This document shows, piece after piece, positions 23,663 through 35,649 of a DNA stretch of 64,000 nt. The position numbers and the translations under genes are program-made. This DNA comes from Tomocerus qinae (Eukaryota > Arthropoda > Collembola > Entomobryomorpha > Tomoceridae): positions 20,357,930 to 20,421,929 of the forward strand of contig CM034549.1 of the NCBI GenBank assembly GCA_020055645.1, read 5' to 3'. The stretch's first letter is position 1. Each line of letters starts with the position of its first letter. A model generated the notes under the pieces. The model saw only the letters and a list, made by a program, of their open reading frames with translations. It did no database searches and was not told where the DNA came from.

Positions 23663-24834
23663 TTTATTTTTCTCTGCAGCTGCCTGTCGAATAAAAAAAT
23701 TTGAATGATGAAAGCCCAAATTTTTAAGCGTGTGTGTAGCAATAGCAAGCTAAGAAGCAAACTATTGTTGGAAACAACTAGGTACCATTTTAGGTTTTAG
23801 GTGTCTGAAGGACCAACTTAGCGGGCCAAAAACTTAATGATATCTTCAACAAAACTGAAAACAAGTCAAAATTCACTTAACTATTTTGGCACGCCGCAAT
23901 GAGTTTCTTGAATGGTTTAATTAAATTAGTATTAAATGTAAGAATAGTCTTTTCGTAAAAAAGACTATTCTGCTGCCTAACTGCATATTATTGATTATTA
24001 TGATTATAGGTCACTTTAACTGAACTATTTTATTTTGTGTGACTATGTGTGTAGTGTGTACTGTGTACGAGTCTAATCAATGAAATGTCCACAATTTGAA
24101 AATCGGTGCAGAAAGTCAGCTGCTTTATATTTGCATGCTCGTTCAAATTTCGCTCTCATCATCAATAACTCGTGGCTGACGATCTCTATGTGATTGGTCC
24201 GTTTGGAAGGGTAGCGTCGTTTGGCTTCACCATTTACAAAATTGTTTTCTTTTGATACAAATTCCTCTTAGTGGTTGATTACCAGCTAAGTCAGTGGTCG
24301 ATTCGAATCAACAACTAAAGGTTGTTAATAAATATACATTTATCAGTTCCCTTTTTTATCGTAATTTTGAATAAAAAATTGTAATTTGTTTGGCTTGCCA
24401 ATTTTAGTTTAACGGACAATTATTTTTTTTCTGCGGATTGGTTATTCTGTTTTCTGTTAGATCGATTTAACTGAAGTCTTGCTTGATCATTGGTGAATAA
24501 ATTCGTAAGTAATTTAGTAGAAATTTACTAATTTTTGTAAAAAAAATAATTTCTGTATTCTGTAAGACTATTAATTTTAATAACTAGCATTGCAACAGAT
24601 ACAAATTTTAAAGAACATTCAAACTTCTAATAAGTGTATTGTAAAATGTGAAAGCAGATGGATTGTTCCATTATAAATGATAAAATATAATCATCATAAA
24701 TATTCCGTTGTTAGTCCGTTCCGTTTAGTTGTTTGGGGTGGGGGGGGGGGCGTCAGTTTTATGTGTCATCTGTTATATTATTTCGATTTGTATGCTTTCA
24801 GTGATCAATTTATTGTCACTACCTACAATCAACA
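23663..24834. promoter_or_regulatory. Divergent intergenic region between copy B and the chromodomain gene
   Basis: The two genes point away from each other across 1.17 kb, so promoters of both must lie here. About 24095-24165 matches the region upstream of copy A. An 11-base run of G lies at 24740-24750, near the plus-strand start. No defined promoter motif can be named. Confidence 0.5.
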
Positions 24835-27800
24835 ATGGCAGCAAAGAAAAAGTCCGGGCCTAAGCGCAAAAAGCAAGATGTTGTAGAACCCGAAGTAACG
24901 GAAGCTGAAGTAGTTAGTGAAGATGATTTGGCCCAAGCTAGGAATGATGGTGACATAGAAGATGTTAGTGAAGAGGAAAAACCGAAAAGCAAGGGAAAGG
25001 CGAAACCAGCTTCAAAGAAACGTGGCGGGAAAACTCGTCCTGCTGATTCGGATGAAGAAGAGGAGGTAGAACCACCTCCAAAGAAAGGCAGGGGTAGGCC
25101 TTCAAAAAGTGGGAAAATATCTCCTATAGCCGACGACGAGGAGGATGTGGAAAATGGGGTTGGAACCTCCAAAGCCTCCAAAACGCCAGCAAAAGGTAGG
25201 GGAAGACCCAAGAAAGGTGGAAAATCTGACATAGTCGAAGACGCCGACGATATGGACGACGAAGATAACGAAGAGGATCAGCCGCTAGCCAAGAGAGGCA
25301 AGGGAAAATCCAACAAAGCTGGAAATGCGTCCTCAGATGCAATTGAAGACGACGAAGAAGAAGACCAATCGCCCGCAAAAAAGGGGAAGGCAGGAAAACC
25401 TAAGAAAGAGGATAAACGCAAGTCAAAGAGTTCTGCTAACGACTCAAAGAAAGGTAAACGAGGGCAATCTTCCTCATCCAAGCAACCTGAGAGCGATTCT
25501 GGTGCGGAGGAAGAGGAACGAGAGTATGAGGTGTGGATAATATTACTTCAACTTTTACTATAGTTTTAGGCCCCTGAGAACGGTATTAGTCATTAGTCAT
25601 TAAAACGAGCTAAAAGTATTGTAATGTTTTTTCTACTGATTCTTGGTTATTAGGTCGACAAAATTCTGGAAGTTCAATTTTTAAGGAATGGAAAACGCGA
25701 ATTTCTGATCAAATGGAAAGGTTACAGTAAGGAAGATTCTACATGGGAGCCTGAGGATCACCTTGACTGCAAACAACTTTTGGAGACTTTTATGGCCAAA
25801 GTAGAAGATGTAAGTTTTTCTATTTATTTTTCATTTATTTTTGCTGCTTTGTACGTCGGGGGATGTAGTTCATAAAAAGTGCTAACAGCTGTTTCGTCTT
25901 AGTCCTGCATTAAGTACCTTTGTTATTTGTTGTTTATTTTGTTAGTCTCGCTCTAAACCGGATATACAAAAACAACGCTTTATAATTTTCTTAAATGTTA
26001 TGACTGGTTCATAGCATAATGATTGAGTATCTCTTTTTCTATTGAAATATATGAGATTCAATATCATTTATTTATTGTAGCTAGCGGCTAGCGTACAATG
26101 GTCTGAAATCAAAATGTCGTCGCAAAAATTTCTTTTGTAACAAGCCTTGTCATTGTCATAATTTAGTGAAGTTGGTTTAATGGAAAAGGTTTCTGGCGTT
26201 ATTAATTACTAATTTCTAGTTCTGGTTCTGGTCGCTTTAAATTGCTGTCTTTGCAGTTCAACACAAATTGCTTTCCGTGTGTAAGTTTTAAGTTGTAAGT
26301 TAAATTGGATATAGGAATATAATATAATAGGGTATTAAATCAGTGACATGTTTCCACAATCCTCATTGCATTTCTTAACGATACAGCCTATCTATACGAG
26401 TCCTTAGGTCTTCGTAAGTCAATTTTCTTACAGTACAGTTTTCTTAAAAACAATTTTAATCTTTGCAGTCCGTGCTTTTTCTTCATGTTATAATACTATT
26501 TGCATGAGTAGCACTATAAAACCAATTAGACATTTTGTTTTTATTGACACGTTGATTAATGGATGATTGCTTGCAGTTTCATTAGCAAGCTTGTCTTTGT
26601 ATACTTTCAAGGTGACTTGTGTGAAAAAATAATTATTATCTATTAATTAAATGTCGCCAGTCTCGTCTCAGTTTAGTGTGACTATTGTTATCACAAAAAT
26701 AGGCTCCGATGGATGAAATTAATTTAAGCTATAAACTCCAGCTATTGATATTTTTTGAATTATAATCTGATTTCTGTAAATCAGTAATTTTTATGCGCTC
26801 CTTAGATAAAGTATGGGATTTAATATTATTGTCAGATGGAACACTGAGCTGAACCCTACTGATATCTATTTTGGATAATAAAGTTTTAATTATTATGAAC
26901 TAAAGTAATATCCTTTTATTGAAACGTTTGCCTAATTGATTTAATCTTGAAATTAATGAAGTCACGAGAGCGACCGGCTGCAGAGTTACGTACTCAACGT
27001 AAGCAAACTCAAAGATATATGGACTCCACAAGGAATGCCGGAGTGCGGGCCAGCCGCCGTTTTGCCTCGAAGCCGAGGTACAATCACGTTAAAACAATTT
27101 TTGTAGTAAAATAGCGTTAAGAGGGCATATTATTGCTCTTCACTTACCTAGGCGTGTCTTTTCAACAGCAAACCAACAATTCTCTTCTATCAACTCACTC
27201 ATGCAATCTCTTTTGCTTAGCTATTAGCTTTTTAATGAAAATTAGGAAAGGAACATGAACATCGTTATAATTAAGGGAAATTATATTTTGTATTTAGACT
27301 TTTAGCAAACATTGACAACATAATCCTTTAACCCATTGAGAAACTTTATCATCTCCATTTATCGTTTTTCATTACAAACCTGAAAATTGATTTAAACAGA
27401 ATTTTTAAGCAATTAAAGAGGTTGAATAACTATTGAATGTTATAAAATTCACCTGTTAACATTTTTCTAGTTCAAGAAAGGTGAAATATCTATGTCTAAT
27501 CATAGTTACTTTCAACATCTTTCAGTAAATTCGGTTCATCAAATTTTTTTTTCATATTTGTTTTGCTCTTGTATTATGATGGGAAAATAAAAAATGGTTC
27601 TGTTTGTCTGTTTTCTAAATATATCAGAATCACAAACGAAAAAAATTTAAATCAAGGCTATTAGTTACAAATTTACATTAGAAACTGTTTAGAAGGGAAA
27701 ACTAAATTTAATTGACCATAACATTGACAAAGCATGCAGATTTTTATTTTCTAGCATGTTACTTAACGTTTGAAATTACTTCTTGCTAACCTGTCTATAT

Positions 27801-28536
27801 CATTATTAATAATTATTTGGCATATGTCACGCAACGCATGTAGTTCTTAAGTACAATATAGCACGATGCTTATTTTCGTTCTCTGGACATAATAATGTGC
27901 AGTTTATTTTGTCATTATTTTTAGTTTCATACATCCCCAGCCCAGCATTTACACTTAGTATTAAATTAGGCATGCATTTGTGTTGGAGTATAAATTAAAT
28001 AAATTATTAAAACAAATATTTAAGCAAATGTAAATCAAGATAAAATGTAAATTATTATATCTTGTTTGCAGAACCACATATCACGGCCTCGAAGATTGAG
28101 CAGGCGTCCAACCACCGTTCAAGCCACACGAATCTCCGAAACACGGAATGTTGATTTACTAAATAGGGTGAAGGACGGAAGAATAGATAAGGCAAATAAA
28201 CGTTCTAGCGTCTCATCTACAAGATCAACAAGGTCAACAATGTCATTGGGTAACGTTCAGAATATTAGTAGGTTTAATCAAAACGGAAATATGTTAAGTT
28301 CAGTATCTGAAAATGTTAACGTAAGGCGCATTAAGCAGCGGTCAACTAACCGGGGAATTTTGAGAGCTGCAGTTCTTTCATGTGGCATGGTTGCTTCTTT
28401 AAGCGCCGCGTTGTTGTATTCGTCGCCAAATTCTCTGTCTTGGGACAATATCTCTATCCAAGCCCAAGAATTAATTACCGTATTGAAAGATAAATTTGAA
28501 GTTTATTACCAACAATCTATTAATAATGTAGGTTGA
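24835..28536 (+). CDS. AT-hook chromodomain protein with probable membrane segment
   Basis: Three exons (24835-25530, 25654-25809, 28072-28536), all phase 0, give 438 aa. Residues 1-230 alternate acidic and Lys/Arg-rich blocks and contain two AT-hook cores, GRGRP, at 85-89 and 121-125. An HP1-type chromodomain follows (about 230-284): EYEVDKILEV, IKWKGY and STWEPEDHL keep the three aromatic cage positions, so binding to methylated histone H3 is expected from the family. There is no chromoshadow domain. The last exon is Arg/Ser-rich and then hydrophobic at about 380-400 (ILRAAVLSCGMVASLSAALL), ending 38 residues later. That segment could anchor the protein in the inner nuclear membrane; this is inference. 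Start: ATG in good context (CAACAATGGC). Closest named relative unknown. Confidence 0.85.
26962..27077 (+). other. Candidate alternative exon of the chromodomain gene
   Basis: Inside intron 2 a GC-richer patch reads in the phase of exon 2 as an Arg-rich stretch (SRERPAAELRTQRKQTQRYM, then DSTRNAGVRASRRFASKP). Composition resembles the neighbouring exons. The donor GAG/GTACAA is good, but using it shifts exon 3 and ends the protein a few codons later, before the hydrophobic segment. A weaker in-frame donor lies at 27103. The acceptor (AATGAAG) is poor. Confidence 0.4.
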
Positions 28537-30010
28537 ATTATTGGATTATATATGAAACCTAAAAGAAGTACAACGCACAAATTATTTTCATTTAATTTAA
28601 TTTTGTAGATTTTAGAATACTATATGAAATTGCTTTTTGTCTTGCCGTTTTAGTTTGAATTTTTTGCAATGTTTTTGATAAATCAATTAGTTAACCAATG
28701 ATGTTTATTTTATGACAATTTTCCCTTGAATAAGTTAAATTTTGAATGTTGGTTGTTGAGCGCTAAAACGTCTACTAATTATGCTTGTAGTTACTAGTTG
28801 GCCCCGTAGATTCATTCTGTTTAGTAAACAATCGATTCCATTTGTTTGTTATCCTTGTTATTGTTGAAAAAATAGTGTTGTAGGTTAGATATTACAGATG
28901 CAGTTACAGCACTTAAGCCTGTTATTAAAATTAAATATTTTATGTGTATGTGTGGATATGGTGTACAAACTAAATCCTAAATATTAAAATAACATGTTTA
29001 AGATGTCAATGATTTATTACTGAGTCCATTTGCTGGTGTAGTGAAGCAAAGATCCTATCCTAATTAAATGTATTTACATGACATTGTTATGTTTAGAATT
29101 TGAAATATTGAAAACGACTTGTGAAACACTCCCCAAGTTGCATTTAGTTAAATAATTTCAAATTTTATGTATATCAAATGGTAAATCTTATTTTTGATGA
29201 CCATAGTTGACCTCTGGATCTTGAATTACCTAGCTGTAAAAATATAATATTTGTATCACCAGCTGAAGTATAACTAAGCGTATATTCCTAGTTTAGAATT
29301 TATTGTGGAATAGAAATAGAAAAATTAGTCAGTTGATGGTATATTTAATTTCAATTAACTGATAATGACATTTTTAGAGATCCTAATTACATATTGTAAT
29401 TTCAAACTTACATGAGGTAGTACTTGTCATACTTGTAGATTTTATTTTCTACTTGTAGTAAGCAACCTACTAGAGTGTATGCTTTTCATGTCATTATTAA
29501 ACATTACCACTGTTAATTTTGCAATTAATTAAAGTTAACATTAGTCAGGTTTACACTTTAGACTTTAACTTAAGGAGCATTTAATCTTAAATCTTTAAGT
29601 TGACCAAGTTTACCTAAGACAATGATTAATTGTTACTGTGTGGTAGCAGCAATAATATTATAAGCATTTAATTTAGTACTAATTGTTACTGCAGTTTGCA
29701 ACGAACATCTGTTTGTTTTGTGAATTCAAGTGTTACTCATAGTCATAATGATGTATTACAGTTAGCCTTTTGAGGATTGGAATTAGTAATAGTGGTTTTG
29801 TATTAAAATAAGTGGCTAGTGTAGAGTAGAAAAATTAGTTTAATACAGTTATCCATAAAATGGCTATGACACTGTAATGTACGATTATTAAGTAATAGTA
29901 TTCACAACATTTAACAACATTTGTATTACCTGCCGTATGCCATAGTATACTTAATTAAGGTTATAGGTAGTTGTATTTAATTTGTAATCAAAGAATAAAA
30001 CAATAAATAC
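28537..30010 (+). terminator. Probable 3' UTR and polyadenylation signals of the chromodomain gene
   Basis: No coding sequence is seen after the stop. Two AATAAA hexamers lie at 29994-29999 and 30002-30007, just before the convergent GH31-like gene, implying a 3' UTR of about 1.5 kb. Confidence 0.6.
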
Positions 30011-30050
30011 AGAAATTTCAGTCTGATTTGTGTAAAACATTATTTCTAGA

Positions 30051-33000
30051 CTAATAAGAGATAGTTATATTTACGTCCGTATTCATACAGAAATCTATTT
30101 TAAGACCTGATATGTTAAGAACGGAGATGTCTTCGTCATATTCGTGACTAAGCGTATCCGGCTGGCTTGTAACTGTAATATTGATGTTTCCCGTTGGAAA
30201 TCCAAAAATTTTAATCTGGTTGATTGTGTTGGAGATTGAATTGTTGTTTAGTTGACAAGAGGCTTTTATGGAGAAAGCAGATTCATTTACACCAAGGGTA
30301 GAATAAGACAGGTCAACGGTATTAAATGAACTATTGGTCGTGGATATCCCATCATCGATGTACAGCAAACCGGTCGAGGTCGAGGCGTAATTAACTGGAG
30401 TTGTTACGAGTATGGAGTAATTTCCATTTCTCGCCTTTTCAGCTGTATCTTCAACGGATTTTGTCTATTAAAATATTTTTAATAGTTCTGTATTCACATT
30501 CATACGGAAAATTGTTATAATTACAACGCAAAAATTTGGTATACTGTTACCATTAGAGGTAGGATATGACCAGCTTTTAAGAATAAAGGTGTTTGAGTAA
30601 TGTGTCCGATAACCGTTGTTTTTCTCCCAGATATTGTATTGGAATATACTAGGTTTCCAGTTAGGTCATACCAGATTCCTTTCGGGAAATAGGCATCTCT
30701 TTCCAAAGCTGTGAAAAAAAAGAGTTTTGCTTTATTGGTTGGGCTCGTTAAATTGGTAGTGGTAAGTGAAAATAAATACCTCGGGTTAATATAGGGACAG
30801 CCATAACCGAAGAACCGATCATGAATTGGTCTGCCAGGCCAAATGTGATATTTCTTTCTTCCTCGGAGTGGAACTCAAAAGACATGGGTCTAATAGGTGG
30901 AATGGCAGTGAGTTGATACTCGTGGAAGAGTGTGTAGAAGTAAGGGATGAAAGTATAGCGCTCTTTAATAGTGTTGATAAGGTAGTTCTGATAAACTGGT
31001 TTGAAGTTCAAAGGTCCTCCGACTTTCCCAACTCTGGAATCAGATAGGAATATTGTTACCGATTTTAGGAACTTGATCTGTTTCTGTTAAAATAAACTAG
31101 GAAAAAATATAGTTTCTTACCCGTAAGTGTTACGAGCGAAAGGTAGAATAAGGGCAAGTTGAAACCATCTGAGACAAAGAGTTTCGTCGAATTCTGTATT
31201 ATTTGGCATGTAAGAACCACAGATTGGAGTGCCTGAAAATGGAAAGAGTATAAAATGCCTTAAAATCTGAGCTAAACTGTCTCTGAGTCCTTCCCATGTG
31301 AAAGGTACTTGCATTCCTGAAAAGCCGCCGTAAAGAAAGGAGTCAGTCCATAAAGAAGAACCAGATAAAAGGAATCTTTCGTTATCACTAGTTTGGTTTT
31401 GAGTTTGAAGAACGGTGGCCATTTGGACGAGTGCTTGATGGCCGTATATGTTATGTACTTCTAAATGATTTTTAGAACTCGTGTCATTTATCTTGTGCAC
31501 TAAGTCATAACAGAGAGATGACCACGTCTCGTTAGCGAACGTAGCACTTGAGTTCACCAGTAAGTTGCTAAGCTTTGTTTTGGGAGAACAGTCACCGAGT
31601 GATTTGTTTTCATTTTTCGGAAAATTGTCTGGCAAAATGATTCCATGAAAAGTAAAATTTGGCCATTTGGTCTGATTTCCGAGCCAAGACTGAGAATTTT
31701 CGTGGAGTAGATTTGGATACACTACCGAAACATTATTAATGACACCTTGGAATGGTATTAGCGTAGTGGAATTAGTTTCATTCACCATCACCAAGAATTC
31801 AGGTTGATCCATTTGGTACGTGCTGGTAGGAATTGCCAAATTTAGGGCCAACATTATCTTCTTTGTTTTATTAGTAAGATACTCCACTATTTCGTTTATT
31901 TCCGGGTAGCTTTCCTCGTCAAGCGTAAAAGGAATTTGCAGATTATCATCAATGCAGTCAGAATCGTATGGAATTTTCTCTAAGGCAGTTAAATCTTCTA
32001 AAGTTGCGTTAACCCCACATAAATGTAAGCCCAGCCCCCAATATGGAGGCATTGATGGTTGCTTGTTCGTCTTATTCACCATCTTTTAAAGCAATATACA
32101 TGATGAGAATTTGAAATATGGTTTTATATAGGAAAAAGGAAACTACATACTCACATAGTTACGAAATTGTGATAGAACATGTTCTTTATCAGGTCCGGCG
32201 AAGAATTTTAGGTTGACAGAAACCATCGGTCCTTCAATATGAAATGTTACTGCAGGCAAGTTCACCAATTGAGCCATGAAAGGATAATCAGTCTCCAGAA
32301 GCACAGCGTGCCATAACCCTGACTTTTCTAGTACCATGTAGAATGGTAGTTCGGCATTTTGAAATCCATTTACTACTCCATAAGTAACAGTATCCTTTGA
32401 AACGACATTTTGTCCTCCTGATTTTAAAATTAAAGTTGTGTTAGCAGTTAATTTAAATTGTATATTGCAATAACTAGCATTAGTACCATAAAGTGTCGAA
32501 AATCTACCTTTAAGACCATATACATGTTTTGTCGGCAGAACTGTAGAAAATGATGTATAATTCTTGTGACTGTAGATAGGCCCGAGTCTTGTGTCAAAAA
32601 TGGATTCCTCCATACCATCAGTATGATTTCTTACGACTTGAAAGAAAAAGTAATTTTTTTCTGCTCCGTATTTAACAGTTAAGCTACCACTCTCATATCT
32701 TCTTTGTTCATTCTGTGTGAAGTCTGCAGCTCTACTTGCAGATTTTAATACTCTATCAGGGAACTTTTCAGGATCAAACAATTCAATATTTAAAATTTCA
32801 TTTGTTTCAGAAATGTCCACTTGAATTTTTGTCATGAGATTCCCATGATTAGGTTTTGCACTTAAAATGTGTCTTTTCTCTGTTGAATTGTCTACAACTA
32901 TCGACTCTAACTCGTACTGGTAAGCAGAAGGAAACGAGTGAAAACATTTAAATGGCAAAGTGTTATCGTTTTCCCAACAACACATCGCAGCTACGCAGCT

Positions 33001-33430
33001 AGTCTCATTTACTACATCGATGGAATTTATCAGGCACTCCAATCTAAGGAATCAGAGTAAAAAGCATTTTAGGTTTTTATGAAATTTATATACAAACTTT
33101 ACATTTATAGCGAGAAGATCATCTACTAATTCAATTAATAGTTTATAATTAATTCGTTTACTTAGTAGAAGGTCGTCTTTGAGGAGAAACAATTAGTTTT
33201 AAGTCTAGGAATTCGAAGAAGTTAAAGTAGTTAATTTTGGTGTACCTGGCTTCTTTGTTGATTAAGCAGCTTCCATAAATTGTGCCATTGCTTTTGTCTT
33301 TGTCGGTTAGGAAGATTATCAGTGGGATGACAAGACCCAAGAGAAGACCCAATAAGATGGCGTAGACGATTCTGGACCTCATATCGTAAATCAGCCACTG
33401 GTACCACTTTATCACTGACTTGTCTCCTTC
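30051..33430 (-). CDS. Type II membrane GH31 (maltase-glucoamylase-like) pseudoenzyme with trefoil domain
   Basis: Core exons 33246-33430, 32155-33043, 31121-32082, 30780-31033, 30551-30708 and 30051-30464 join in phase; with a short first exon at 33656-33700 the protein is 968 aa. Order: signal anchor (IVYAILLGLLLGLVIPLII), P-type trefoil (SCVAAMCCWEN ... FKCF), GH31 N-domain, barrel (PYWGLGLHLC), C-domain (FIPYFYTLFHE, AYFPKGIWYDL, KAGHILPL). The family hydrolyses alpha-glucosides. Here the nucleophile motif WIDMNEP reads IILPDNFP (Asp to Pro, about residue 524), the acid/base Asp is Met (FSGMQ, about 630), SRSTF is SGSSL and GADICGF is GTPICGS. It should therefore be inactive, perhaps a receptor or carrier partner. 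Many N-glycosylation sites fit an ectodomain. The N-terminus is uncertain because upstream exons compete. Confidence 0.88.
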
Positions 33431-33655
33431 CTCTGTACATTAAATCAAAATTGGCGATTTCTCTATTACATTTGCTGGTCAGAAACTTACTAATCCAACC
33501 AATCCGTTTCGGTACTATATCTTTACAGCTGTCACCGCACTACTCCCTACAGTTCCAACCCATCTAAATTCTCTCATATATACTTACACTGTTACACTAA
33601 GATAGTCATCCAACGATTCCTTCCCCTAAATCCGAGAATCCTTAAGAAAACTTAC

Positions 33656-33700
33656 GTAAACGCAATCAGATGAAACTTTTGTCTTAGGACTGCTGGACAT
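33656..33700 (-). other. Candidate first exon (short form) of the GH31-like gene
   Basis: ATG at 33700 gives MSSSPKTKVSSDCVY and then a strong donor, TAC/GTAAGTTT. It joins in phase to the second AG of the ACAGAG acceptor at 33431. In-frame stops block extension of exon 2 itself upstream, so some first exon is required. Confidence 0.4.
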
Positions 33701-34530
33701 TCCACAATTGCTTTACCACATTTCTACTAAATATCAACTCCAGAAAAAACCTTCTAAGGATATTCTCATTTCACTTCCGTTACTAGTTGACTGATGATTT
33801 AAGTATTTGAAAAAATACTTCAAACACAATGCCTATCTATTCAATATCGTAGTAATAATATTCGTGCTGAATCTAACACATTTGTTACGAATTCTGAGCT
33901 AAATAGTTGGGATGAGACAACAGATCGATATTACTGATATGTATAGGTAATCTATACTGATAATGAAAAGTAATGTTAATCTTTATGGATTAATTTAGAT
34001 ACGATACTAGCCAATATATTTTGTAGACCGCTGCATATCTACCAATAGCTTTTACCGAGAAAAACTTTTCTGGGAATGGGTATATTGCTTTATAGTTAAT
34101 AGCTAGGCGGCTGATTGTTACCAGATCATTGTAGTAAAATATATTACTTGTATATCTAGTACTTTGATGTGCCGTATACAGATTCAGGTAAAGGATATGT
34201 AAAAGGCACTAACTTTTATGGTGTATTTGCTTAAGAGTATTTTGACTTGTTTAATTATGACATTTTTATCATTGTATTTACTAATTGGTATAATGTTAGC
34301 GTATTGGTTGTATTAATACATTTAGATATGCAAGCAAAGCTTATTCACTGATCATATTTAATAGGTTTATACATATGCAGATATAGTAAATAGGCTTATC
34401 ACCCCAAATCAAGTCATATTTACAATGGAATGAAGAGGAATTAAGAAGAGCTAAGGCCTCTGTCAAATTAAATGATTCGTCATTGTCACCAGAAAAATGT
34501 TATATGACGCCATAATGATTTAAATCGTAC

Positions 34531-34656
34531 CTTGAAATCCATATCCGTAGGGACTCTTTTCAATTTCTTCTTCATACTTGCGGATCTTTTTCTCATCTTC
34601 TTCAGCAGCATCATTAATTCTGACACTTATCCAACCACCCATTGTGTTAACCTTTC
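34531..34656 (-). other. Candidate upstream exon, acidic cytoplasmic tail of the GH31-like gene
   Basis: Reads MGGWISVRINDAAEEDEKK from an ATG at 34642, then IRKYEEEIEKSPYGYGFQ, ending CAAG/GTACGA. It joins in phase to the first AG of the acceptor before exon 2 (33432). It may itself be an internal exon, since an acceptor CCTAAG at 34657 keeps the frame. It looks coding by composition. Alternatively it belongs to a separate unrecognised gene. Confidence 0.45.
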
Positions 34657-34801
34657 CTTAGGCGAAAACTATTTTGGATTTTACAATTTGTCTAATATGA
34701 AGTTAAATACATGCTCACCATAAACATTTGCATACAAATAACATTAAAATACTCAACTCGCTCCTGAATATTTTGTGCATTAGTAAAAGGGTGCAACTTA
34801 C

Positions 34802-34850
34802 TCCAATTATAATTATTTGATAATGGCTCATCAATGTCATATGGTCGTAT
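34802..34850 (-). other. Candidate upstream exon reading IRPYDIDEPLSNNYNW
   Basis: A 49-base stretch lies between a good acceptor (TTATCTTACAG) and a strong donor (GGA/GTAAGT). Its frame continues into the exon at 34531-34656. A seven-codon start exon (MDALTVI, 35629-35649, donor ATT/GTAAGT) would join it in phase. Together with the core exons this makes a 1019-aa long form. Support is splice logic only. Confidence 0.3.
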
Positions 34851-35649
34851 CTGTAAGATAATTGATAAAAATGATCTGTACTTTACCTACATACATGCAC
34901 AAGCATATATAAATTATGACCTCATGATTCAATGTTTCATGAAATGTATACAGGAGTATGATTTCATTTATTATTCTAAGCAGAAAAATTATTCCTTTAC
35001 AATTGTCGACACTACTGTGTGCGCAAACATCATCATCGTTTCATGCACTATACTGACGCACATATATTGCAATGTGGCATTCGGATCGGAGATTAGATAT
35101 AATACATAGCAATATCATAATAAATATGGCAAACGGTTGGGTGAACGGATGACTTCAAAACACTATAATATCATACTTGTCAAAATAGAATTGATGAGAA
35201 GAGGTAAACTTCACGAAGCCTCTAGTCATTGTACAATGTCATGATTGATAGTTTAATTAAATGATGGTAACTAAAATTATTTCATTTCTTTGAATTACAT
35301 AATTTACATTTAATACAACGGGTTCAAAAAATTTAGTTTAGTATTAAATAAAGTTAAGATTTTATTTATTTTTGCATACGTAGAATAATTTACGTAGTAG
35401 TATCAGTAGCAAATAATACGTTCATATTTCGTACATCCCGAATTTTTATCAAAGCAGTTTATTTTATCTTATCTTATCTTGCAAGGTTCTGTTTATTGAG
35501 GCTATCCATGCATTGTTCTCCAATAGGATAATGACTTATTAATTCAATCAGTAAATCTAACCCATGGGGAATTGTTTCTGTGCCTAATCAGTTAAGCGTT
35601 ACGCCGAAAAGCTGTCAATCGAACTTACAATAACCGTTAATGCATCCAT

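Noticed and set aside
24819-25232. 137-codon minus-strand frame rich in Ser, Phe and Leu
   Set aside because: It is the antisense of the Lys/Glu-rich first exon of the chromodomain gene; GAA and AAG runs read as Ser, Phe and Leu backwards.
25870-26940. Possible further exons or RNA genes in intron 2 of the chromodomain gene
   Set aside because: I looked for Arg/Ser-rich or chromoshadow-like frames and for tRNA boxes and found none besides the patch at 26962.
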